This document shows positions 35,207-42,399 of a stretch of 64,000 nt of DNA, one piece after another. The DNA is from Bacillus sp. FJAT-27916. Its GTDB lineage: Bacteria; Bacillota; Bacilli; Bacillales; Pradoshiaceae. The DNA lies in the NCBI RefSeq assembly GCF_001183965.1, contig NZ_LFZV01000001.1, forward strand, positions 631,287 to 695,286, in the 5' to 3' direction. Made by a program: the position numbers and the translations under genes. The notes under the pieces were generated by a model. It did not search any database. It saw nothing but the letters and a program-made list of their open reading frames with translations, and was not told the DNA's origin. Position 1 is the first letter of the stretch, and each line of letters opens with the position of its first letter.

Positions 35207-36286
35207 GTGTTTTACAATGAAATGACCGACCGGTTGAGAATTGAGTATCCCATTATACAAGCACCGATGGCAGGCGGGATCACGACAGCTGAGCTGGTAG
35301 CCGCTGTCTCTCGTGCTGGGGCACTTGGAATGATTGGAGCAGGCTATATGACACCGGAGCAAATGAGAAGCCAAATAGTGGAGGTCAAAGAGCGAACCAA
35401 AAAGCCGTTCGGTGTTAACCTATTTGTGCCGAATGAATTTGAGGCAAGTGAGGAGGAGATAATAAGGGCCAACTGTCTTTTGAATCCTTTACGAGAGGAG
35501 TTAAATCTCCCTGCTAAAGAGCTGGCTGTCGTTCCTGATTACGAGCAGCTAAAAAAAACATTTCATGAACAAATTAAGGTAATCATTGAAGAGAGCATCC
35601 CTATATGCACCTTTACATTTGGAATTCCATCATCTGAGATAATCGCGGAATTAAAACAAGCAAACACCCTCTTAATAGGAACCGCCACAACAGTCGAAGA
35701 GGCCGTTGTAAATGAGGAGAGAGGAATGGATATGGTCGTCGTTCAAGGGAGTGAGGCTGGCGGGCATCGCGGGAATTTCTTGCCTGGAGCAATAGAGGGG
35801 TCGATTGGCTCGATGTCCTTGATACCACAGGTAGTTGATCATGTAAGCATCCCGGTTATCGCTGCCGGCGGAATAATGGATGGGAGGGGATTGATGGCGG
35901 CTGTTTGCTTAGGAGCCAAGGGAGTGCAGCTGGGGACAGCCTTCTTAACCTGCGCGGAAAGTGGTGCTCAAGATGTCCATAAGGAGGCCGTCCTTCATGC
36001 GAACGAGAATGACACGACCTTAACCCGTTCCTTCTCAGGAAAATGGGCGAGGGGGATACATAATCGTTTCACCGAGGTTATGCAAAAGCATGAAGCTGGA
36101 CTCCCTGAATTTCCTGTCCAAAACACGCTGACCCAAGATATCAGAAAAGTCTCAAGCGCAAACGAGAATCCTGATTATCTCTCGTTATGGTCAGGACAAA
36201 GTCCGAGATTAGCCAGAAGTCTATCGGCAGAATCCTTAATCAAAGCCATTCTCTCTGAGGCGGAGGAAATCAAGAGAACCCAATGA
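35207..36286 (+). CDS. Nitronate monooxygenase (2-nitropropane dioxygenase family)
   Basis: A 359-residue FMN-dependent TIM-barrel enzyme. It begins MFYNEMTDRLRIEYPIIQAP and has the flavin and active-site motifs PMAGGITT, GSEAGGHRG with the catalytic His and IAAGGIMDGRG, then GAKGVQLGTAFLTCAES. It detoxifies alkyl nitronates such as propionate 3-nitronate; some relatives act as enoyl-ACP reductase-like flavoproteins (FabK), but the HRG segment favours nitronate oxidation. The GTG start has an AAAGGAAG site. Confidence 0.86.
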   Translation: MFYNEMTDRLRIEYPIIQAPMAGGITTAELVAAVSRAGALGMIGAGYMTPEQMRSQIVEVKERTKKPFGVNLFVPNEFEASEEEIIRANCLLNPLREELNLPAKELAVVPDYEQLKKTFHEQIKVIIEESIPICTFTFGIPSSEIIAELKQANTLLIGTATTVEEAVVNEERGMDMVVVQGSEAGGHRGNFLPGAIEGSIGSMSLIPQVVDHVSIPVIAAGGIMDGRGLMAAVCLGAKGVQLGTAFLTCAESGAQDVHKEAVLHANENDTTLTRSFSGKWARGIHNRFTEVMQKHEAGLPEFPVQNTLTQDIRKVSSANENPDYLSLWSGQSPRLARSLSAESLIKAILSEAEEIKRTQ

Positions 36287-36314
36287 AGAAAACGAGAAAA
36301 TAGGTGGAAAGAAG

Positions 36315-36346
36315 AGCTCCAAGCACTAAGTGGCTTGGGCTTTTTT
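36315..36346 (+). terminator. Intrinsic terminator
   Basis: AGCTCCAAGC pairs with GGCTTGGGCT (with G-U), followed by six T residues, 29 bp after the nitronate monooxygenase gene. Confidence 0.8.
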
Positions 36347-36465
36347 AGCATTTGAATAGGTTTCGTCCAGCTTATTTTACGTTATACTTCATTAATGTTT
36401 CTGAAGCCTTCACTAGCTTTCCGAAATGAAACGACTTTGCCGAAGTGGCTTAAATCATGTAAAGC

Positions 36466-36669
36466 TCATTCCTTTTGCAGATAGGGGAGCACCTTTTCCT
36501 TATTAACTATATATTTCTTCACCTTGTCCTTGGGTTTAACACCGTATGACATGTGCAAGGTGTCTGCATAGAATAGGAGGCTCTCATTCGTCATAAGCTT
36601 CAATGCTTGGTGAAGGACCGTCATTCCCCCAATACCAGAATCAAAAAAACCAATCTTTATGATATTCAC
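36466..36669 (-). pseudogene. Glutamate racemase N-terminal fragment
   Basis: A 67-residue ORF beginning KIGFFDSGIGGMTVLHQALK and continuing YADTLHMSYGVKPKDKVKKYI. This is the start of a MurI/RacE-family glutamate racemase, including the first active-site Asp-Ser. Full proteins are about 265 residues. No homologous continuation is visible in any frame downstream, so the rest has been deleted. Whether the fragment is still translated is unknown. Confidence 0.85.
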
Positions 36670-37134
36670 TCTTCTCCTAGATAAAGGGTTTTTAAATATA
36701 CTATTTTATTAAAGTAACTAAGACGACTTTTTCATTGCTGCAATTAACGGCATCTGATAAATAAGAATGTCCTGAATTAAATAGAATCAATATTATCTAT
36801 GATGCATAGCCTGATTCTATCTGCTTTCAAATGGTCTTTTTCTTACGAATATATTTATGCCAGAATATCTTTTTGGTGTTAAAATAGAGATAGGTGAATA
36901 TTATTAATATTCAAAACAGAGGAGAGCCCTTATGAACAGCAGGTAATATAACTAAATGATCCTAGACTTTTCTTCTTATGGCCGTATATAAAAGACGCTG
37001 CCCCATATGAAAGAGCGGCAAATTCAATATTCATGTAATGCCTATTAACATTGGGGGGATAATAGATGTATTTAAGAAATGCTCCAATAAAAGCATATTA
37101 GATATTCATCTTATCTTGTAAAGGAGGATGCCTT
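36670..37134. other. AT-rich intergenic region, no gene recognised
   Basis: It contains stop codons in all frames at short intervals. Nothing with a ribosome binding site is found until the AAAGGAGG at 37121-37128 that serves the peptide ORF at 37135. Confidence 0.5.
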
Positions 37135-37200
37135 ATGGGTTTCTTATCAACAGTTCTCGCGGTAATAGTCGCCTTGGTTATCTTCGCAATATGCGGTTAA
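37135..37200 (+). CDS. 21-residue hydrophobic peptide overlapping the next gene
   Basis: ATG at 37135 follows a consensus AAAGGAGG by 6 nt. The product, 21 residues, starts MGFLSTVLAVIVAL and is one membrane-spanning stretch ending CG. Its last bases overlap the ATG of the next membrane-protein gene at 37191. It may be a real small membrane protein or a coupling leader that delivers ribosomes to the next start, which has no ribosome binding site of its own. Confidence 0.55.
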   Translation: MGFLSTVLAVIVALVIFAICG

Positions 37201-37571
37201 ATAGGAAACAGAAAAAGGATCTATTGTTTTTCATTGTCCCGCTGATCCTATTTCAAGTGAATGAACTGATTAAAGCAGATGTACAGATTCCTGTGCTTGG
37301 ATATGTGCTGCGCTGTCACTTCAATGACTACCTTGGAGGCATCTCCTTTGCAGCATACCTGAACTTTATTTTATCCTTGAGTAACTGGACTTCGTTTCAG
37401 CTAACAAAGATCCAGCACTTCCTGATTGCCGGCTTATTATGTGGTATCTGCTGGGAGCTGATCACGCCCCTTTTTATACAATCAAGTACCGGTGATTTTT
37501 GGGATGTTATTGCTTACATCTTAGGGATGCTGACCTACTGGTTTTTCAGCGAAGTATTGGTATTTAAATAG
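37191..37571 (+). CDS. Small membrane protein, VanZ-like pattern
   Basis: A 126-residue protein with four hydrophobic segments. It starts MRLNRKQKKDLLFFIVPLIL and ends DVIAYILGMLTYWFFSEVLV. The E-L-x-T-P-x-F then D-x-x-D-V-x-A-Y pattern recalls VanZ-like proteins, but the match is loose. The frame is open from 37128, but the start at 37191 overlaps the stop of the 21-residue peptide, so translational coupling is likely. A terminator follows. Confidence 0.65.
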   Translation: MRLNRKQKKDLLFFIVPLILFQVNELIKADVQIPVLGYVLRCHFNDYLGGISFAAYLNFILSLSNWTSFQLTKIQHFLIAGLLCGICWELITPLFIQSSTGDFWDVIAYILGMLTYWFFSEVLVFK

Positions 37572-37599
37572 TAGAAATAAGTACGGAAAATATAGACAA

Positions 37600-37627
37600 A
37601 AAAGAGGCGGCCTATGGGCCGTCTCTT
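37600..37627 (+). terminator. Intrinsic terminator
   Basis: AAAGAGGCGGCC and GGCCGTCTCTTT pair with one mismatch and are followed by TGTATTTTT. Confidence 0.8.
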
Positions 37628-37828
37628 TGTATTTTTAAATTCTTTGCCATTTGCAGGGGACCTTGATGCAGGAGCAGTATGACCCCAAAAGTCATTACTA
37701 TCGGCTTGTCTTGGAGTTATCCGCTTTGAAGAAGCATTCTTTCAATAATCATAGAGCCAAAACAACTTGTGCAATAAATGTGCAATCCCACCTGCTCCTC
37801 GAAAAGAAAGCTCCCGTAAAACAAGAAA

Positions 37829-37852
37829 AAACCCTTGATTATCAAGGGTTTT
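37829..37852 (-). terminator. Terminator of the tRNA-Ala transcript (minus strand)
   Basis: AAAACCCTTGA and TCAAGGGTTTT form an 11-bp stem; on the minus strand it is followed by TTTTTTCTTG. It lies 6 bp beyond the tRNA 3' end, as expected for a tRNA gene terminator. Confidence 0.75.
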
Positions 37853-37858
37853 CCGGTA

Positions 37859-37900
37859 TGGAGCTAAGGGGATTCGAACCCCTGACCTCTTCGCTGCCAG
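37859..37900 (-). other. 3' half of tRNA-Ala(GGC); probable attachment site of an integrated element
   Basis: On the minus strand the 42 nt read, in order, anticodon loop CTGGCAG (anticodon GGC), anticodon-stem 3' strand CGAAG, variable loop AGGTC, T-arm AGGGG-TTCGAAT-CCCCT, acceptor TAGCTCC and discriminator A. The 5' half is missing: where the anticodon-stem partner CTTCG should be, the sequence is unrelated. So the tRNA gene is cut exactly beyond the anticodon loop. This is what remains at one end of an element that integrated into tRNA-Ala. Confidence 0.85.
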
Positions 37901-38221
37901 CTATAGGGGGATTGTTAAATAAGTAAAATACGTTAAATACGTATGGTTTTGTCGGATATTTTGTTAAATATGTTCGGTTACGTTAAATAAGAAAATTAAT
38001 TCTGTGCAAAAATATGTGCAATGTGGGTATGGTGGTCACTAGGTTATATATTAGTCTAATAAAACTGGAGATGGAAAAAATTTAAAAATGAAAATTCACC
38101 AAGTGAATCCTCTCTAGAAATAATATGCGATAAGGCTCTTTTTAGCGGAAGAATAAAATAGGTCAATTATTATCTCCTGCTTAGTTTAATTTCTTTTTTA
38201 TCGTTTTTTGAAATATCATAA

Positions 38222-40051
38222 CTATATTTGATCTTCAATCGCATACATACAACGCATAAATTCAGATAATTTCGACCCCTCAATCAACTCTAGAGGAAAC
38301 TGCTCAATATAAAGGTCTATATTAGTAGTATTCCAATTCCTTTGTATCTCGTTTAGCAACTTGATTTCTTCGTTACTTAATCCCCAAGTCTGTTTATAGA
38401 ATATTTCTTCTTTTGCAGAGAAAAAGTTTTTAGGTTTATACCTATTTTGAAATTGGCTCTTACCTATTTTATTTTTTTCTGCTTTACCTCTATTATAGAT
38501 TTCAAAGTATTTACGGCATAAAGCTGCTGTCTTCTCTTTGTCTAGATGGTCAAATAAGAAACATAAAATATTTTCATCGATAAAATAAGATTCTATTGAA
38601 TATTCTTCCAGTATAAATGCGTTATCTTTGTTATATATATAAGAAAACTCAGATAGACTCTTTTCTATCTTTGTCTTTACCTCGTTTTTTGTATTTCCAT
38701 CAGAATCTACGAGTATCCAGAACTTATAATTATTATGGTGTGCCTTATTCATAACATCAAGAATTCTTGCATTCGTGTAGAAACCAAGAGTATCTATACC
38801 GCCCACTTCAATAATTTGTATAACTTTTAGCAAATCTGTTTTAATCTTTTTATATTTCATCAAAGTTTGGAGAATGGATTTAATTAATTTTTTGTCATCT
38901 GGTCCTTCAACAAACAATATCTTAGTATGTTGGAAAATATCATCAGGTTTTATACCTAGTTCACTAATAATGTGTATTGGATCTGATGAAAGTTTCTTTG
39001 TAATACCACGTTCTTTTTTTATACAAATTAGCTCCTGTGGAGCTAATTGACTCACTACTACTGGTGAATGTGTTGAAATGAATACTTGATTCGATATACT
39101 TAATTCTCTCAAAATATTTATAATTTTTCTTTGTAGTGAAGGATGCAAATAAACTTCGGGTTCTTCAATAATAAGGATAAAATCCTGTTCTCCTATAGTA
39201 TGTTCAATATAAGCTTCAAGAATTGCTATTATTAATAAACTTTGCATACCTGTTCCGCTAGACTCTATGTCAAAACTATTTATAGCTTCATTTAAAATAT
39301 CGTGGTCTCTAATTTTCGTTTTGTGTAAATGGATAATATCGGTTTGATCTGCTTGAATCTCTATAGACAAAGATTGATTACCAATTATCTCTTGGAATTT
39401 ATTGCTCAACTCATATGATAATAATTTTACTTTCTCATCTTCGAGTTTCTTTAGTTCCTTTTTTACATCTGAAATTTTCAGTGGTACACCATCGATAATA
39501 ACTTCTTCGTTATTGTCTCTCTTTTTATTCCCCCCAATTAACATCTCCATTAGTTGACTAATATTACTACTCTTCTTACTAAAACTGTTATCTTCTGGAT
39601 TTCGAATGGAAGATATATATTTTAAATCAGGTAGGAATTCCTCAATAGTCTTTGGCGGGATTCTCTCCTGATTTTCTTCGAAAACATACCAACCTTTGTA
39701 TTTGTCATTATCTTTCTCAAAAAATAAGGTTATCTGTACCTCTCTTTTTTTTAGTGCTTGATTATAAAAGTCTTGCGCTTTTTTTCGATTTATTGAACTT
39801 TCTAAAAGCAATTGCAAATCTATTGTATCAATCTGTTGAAATGTAATTGAAATAACCGGTAGTTCTTCGGAGGAAAACATATGAATGTCTTTTTCTGTAA
39901 ATTTCCTTTTGCGAAAAAAGACTTGGATAGCATCAAATATTGCAGTTTTACCATAATTATTTTTCCCTACAATTGAAACTAGATTATCAGTATTGATATA
40001 TATATCATCAATTGACTTAAACTTCGTTATACTTAACTCCTTTATTTTCAA
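38222..40051 (-). CDS. OLD-family ATPase/TOPRIM endonuclease (GajA-like, no GajB beside it)
   Basis: A 609-residue protein. An ABC-type ATPase comes first: Walker A GKNNYGKT (29-36), signature-like SGTGMQ (265-270), Walker B FILIIEEPE (291-299) and THSP (327-330). A TOPRIM nuclease domain follows with FVEGPDD (380-386) and VDSDGN (448-453). OLD proteins and GajA of Gabija are anti-phage nucleases. The UvrD-type GajB partner is absent, so this is a solitary (class 1) OLD. TTG at 40051 with AGGAGAG upstream is preferred over ATG at 40087. It lies near the end of the island. Confidence 0.85.
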   Translation of the reverse strand: MKIKELSITKFKSIDDIYINTDNLVSIVGKNNYGKTAIFDAIQVFFRKRKFTEKDIHMFSSEELPVISITFQQIDTIDLQLLLESSINRKKAQDFYNQALKKREVQITLFFEKDNDKYKGWYVFEENQERIPPKTIEEFLPDLKYISSIRNPEDNSFSKKSSNISQLMEMLIGGNKKRDNNEEVIIDGVPLKISDVKKELKKLEDEKVKLLSYELSNKFQEIIGNQSLSIEIQADQTDIIHLHKTKIRDHDILNEAINSFDIESSGTGMQSLLIIAILEAYIEHTIGEQDFILIIEEPEVYLHPSLQRKIINILRELSISNQVFISTHSPVVVSQLAPQELICIKKERGITKKLSSDPIHIISELGIKPDDIFQHTKILFVEGPDDKKLIKSILQTLMKYKKIKTDLLKVIQIIEVGGIDTLGFYTNARILDVMNKAHHNNYKFWILVDSDGNTKNEVKTKIEKSLSEFSYIYNKDNAFILEEYSIESYFIDENILCFLFDHLDKEKTAALCRKYFEIYNRGKAEKNKIGKSQFQNRYKPKNFFSAKEEIFYKQTWGLSNEEIKLLNEIQRNWNTTNIDLYIEQFPLELIEGSKLSEFMRCMYAIEDQI

Positions 40052-40217
40052 ATTATCCTCTCCTATATGGTTGTATTTTGTGTACATTTATATATCTACT
40101 TTATGTAATTATTTTACAGCTAGATTTGTTTTAATACAAAAAAATAGCTTTAGTCTATTAATACAATACTCTTCCTACGTACTACTCAAAAAGAAGCTAT
40201 AAAGTATAATCTGGCAG

Positions 40218-40901
40218 TTGAAAACGAGGTGGCAACTTAATGATAGCTACCGTCAAGGTGAGGCGATGGTTAAGAAACATATTAAATTAATGATACGTTC
40301 TTTTAACAATGAATGTGATGCTGTTATCCATAAAGTGAAATTTAATAATGTAGAATCTGCAGAAAAAAAGATTAGAAAAGCTAGAGAACAGCTAGATAAG
40401 TTAAATAGATACTTATCTATTGAGATTACTGATTATTTTTTAAACTTGAAGCTAGAAGAACCATACCTTGCTTATGAATATGCTAAAAAGCTAAATGAGT
40501 AAAGTAAGGAACTGAGGCTTCAGAAAGAATTATTGCGTGAAGAAATAAGAGTAAAACAAGAGATTGAAGAAAGATTAAAAGTTCTTGAAAAAGAAAAACA
40601 ATATTATATAAATGTAAATGCATCTTTGATATATAGAAATAAACTAGAAAAAGCTGAAGATAACTTTAAGAAGGATTTAATTAGAGAACTAGAGAAATCT
40701 GAAATAAAACTTAAAAAGATAGAAGAAAGATCTGAATTAGATTATAGGGTTCGTAATGCAAAAGCAGGGTTTGCATATATAGTTTCCAACTTAGGGGCCT
40801 TTGGGGAGAATGTATTTAAAATTGGGATGACAAGGAGACTTGAACCATTAGATTGTATTCGAGAGTTAAGTGGAGCATCTATATTCCACAAAAGGGCATA
40901 G
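40218..40901 (+). pseudogene. Broken DUF4041/GIY-YIG (T5orf172-type) gene
   Basis: Two ORFs in the same frame, 40218-40502 and 40533-40901, are separated by an in-frame TAA at 40500. Joined, they give a Lys/Glu-rich coiled-coil region (about 130 residues) and then the GIY-YIG-like start of a T5orf172 domain (AGFAYIVSNLGAFGENVFKI then GMTRRLEPLD). The frame breaks off in the ELSGAS region, where the domain should continue. The N-terminal part is also missing. Intact relatives are phage-type nucleases of about 400 residues or more. Confidence 0.8.
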
Positions 40902-41100
40902 TCCAATTTAAATTTTTATCTTCTTTTGGGTATTTCTGATGAAATTATAATTTATCATTTTATTGCTATATATGCTAATATTGCTAAGCATTTCAATAGT
41001 TTGTTAATTTAATTCTGAATGTTTTGAATTCATCTTATTGTGGTATTTATTGGAATAACAGGATCTTTAATTCGAATTCATAAAGGAGGACTATTTTAAA

Positions 41101-41469
41101 ATGAAAGATAAAATTAAAGAGGAAATAATACAATATATAGTGGAATATAAATCGGCAAATTTTGGGGATATAGAGAATCATTTGGAAAGTAAAGGAATTC
41201 CTTATAAAGGGGATTTCGTTTTAGATTTTCCTGATAATCCAACTGTATTTCTATGGAAGGGTATGTCTAAAGATTTTTTAACAGCAGTCAGAGAATTAAT
41301 AGGAACTGGTACTATTATTCCTGTTGAAGTATCACGTGTATTAGGGTATGGATATAGTGAAACTAAAGTATATGGGGAGCCAGTTGCGAAAGAACCAAAA
41401 TATCATTATAAAGAAGAACATTGGCTACCATTAGCATTTAAACTTCCAGATAATAATAATCGAGATTAA
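41101..41469 (+). CDS. Mobile-element-associated small protein (SaPI 'pathogenicity island family' type)
   Basis: A 122-residue protein. An N-terminal winged-helix-like stretch (EEIIQYIVEYKSANFGDIEN) is followed by a region ending YKEEHWLPLAFKLP. The latter resembles the C-terminal YKTPHWLP pattern of small proteins carried on staphylococcal pathogenicity islands. Function unknown; DNA binding is possible. A strong AAAGGAGGACT site precedes the ATG. It supports the view that this stretch is mobile DNA. Confidence 0.65.
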   Translation: MKDKIKEEIIQYIVEYKSANFGDIENHLESKGIPYKGDFVLDFPDNPTVFLWKGMSKDFLTAVRELIGTGTIIPVEVSRVLGYGYSETKVYGEPVAKEPKYHYKEEHWLPLAFKLPDNNNRD

Positions 41470-41807
41470 TTGTAGTCTAGCCCAATATTAATCCTAAAGC
41501 AGCTTTCCATATTAACCCCCTATGGAAAATGATATTCAAATTGTGTATTGTACTGGTTGTCGATATATCTTTGACTGGATTTAGATTTATTCTATAGGGG
41601 ATCATTAATAAATAGCTATAAAAAGCAGATAAAACAAATTACCAATATTAACATAAATATTAATATTAATATTAACAAAAAACTTGATAATTATGGAATG
41701 ATGGGATAATATTAATTATGTAAAGAATGTATACGTAATGTATACATAATGATTACATTCCCCTCAATCTCTCACGAAGACCGAGAGGAACAATTTGATT
41801 TAATAAC

Positions 41808-41981
41808 TTAAATATTGATTAGGTGTTGAAAAACTATCTTTATTAGAGAATATATTGCTCTAATAATAGCAGTGAATATAGCCTTTATTAGGGCATTTAA
41901 TATATTTTCTCTAGTAAACTGCTGTTTTAGAAATTTTAATGTTTTATTGGAGCTTTCACTTCTTTGGTTTTTTAGCAAAAT
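41808..41981 (-). CDS. Possible 57-residue amphipathic peptide
   Basis: A TTG start with AAAAGGTGG 9 nt upstream gives a 57-residue peptide. The C-terminal half (ALIKAIFTAIIRAIYSLIK and on) has basic residues every seven positions in an otherwise hydrophobic run, which is the pattern of an amphipathic membrane-active helix. Hairpins lie in its leader at 42000-42100. A toxin-type peptide is conceivable, but the ORF may be chance. A GTG at 41990 is an alternative start. Confidence 0.35.
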   Translation of the reverse strand: MLLKNQRSESSNKTLKFLKQQFTRENILNALIKAIFTAIIRAIYSLIKIVFQHLINI

Positions 41982-42211
41982 TATCACCACCTTTTCAAAA
42001 TGGATTATCTATATGAAACGGGATGCCGCCCGTGGATTATAGACACAACAAATATAGCCGATGAGGCTTATTTTTTTTGCTTCGGCTTCCTGAAAAAACT
42101 AATTTATAAAATTAGTCATACCTCGTATTCTCTCATTTTAGCAAATATGGTATTTAATAGCAAATAGATAATAGGGAAATTTTGTGTGTTTTTGTGAAAT
42201 AGACAAAAGAA

Positions 42212-42239
42212 AATGGTCAGTTCAAGAGAACTGACCATT
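42212..42239 (-). terminator. Intrinsic terminator (minus strand)
   Basis: AATGGTCAGTTC and GAACTGACCATT form a perfect 12-bp stem with a 4-nt loop. The minus-strand product ends in TTTTCTTTTG. It lies about 160 bp after the stop of the 656-residue protein gene. Confidence 0.8.
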
Positions 42240-42399
42240 CATTGAGTAAATGCATTAAGTATTAGATATAGGTATGGTGACCTATTTATGAGGTTCTAAC
42301 TTATATTTACTTAACTCAATATAGTTTTGATTTATAAATTGGATGAAAACTATACTTTTAGAAGCTAGGAAAAACAAAAAGAATATGCTGCAATTTTTT

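Larger units (their letters stand above)
37768..38022. repeat. Arm-type direct repeats around a tRNA attachment site
   Basis: TGTGCAA occurs as a pair on each side of the tRNA fragment: 37768 and 37779 on the left, 38003 and 38015 on the right. Between 37913 and 37990 the motif GTTAAATA recurs four times. Paired short repeats beside a tRNA 3' end are typical of integrase arm binding sites. This reading is inference. Confidence 0.6.
41470..42399. other. Long AT-rich region with simple repeats and one small ORF
   Basis: It holds an ATTAAT-type tandem stretch at about 41645-41676, two copies of AATGTATAC at 41727 and 41738 and hairpins near 42016-42035 and 42060-42100. Apart from the minus-strand 57-codon ORF at 41808-41981 nothing coding is recognised. 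The short iterations could be binding sites or an old replication region, but no initiator gene is near. Confidence 0.45.

Noticed and set aside
37651-37926. 91-codon ORF ending GMELRGFEPLTSSLP
   Set aside because: The conserved-looking end is the antisense reading of the tRNA-Ala T-arm and anticodon arm. No ribosome binding site.
38222-40051. Complete Gabija (GajAB) system
   Set aside because: Only the GajA-like part is present; no UvrD-type helicase gene within several kb.
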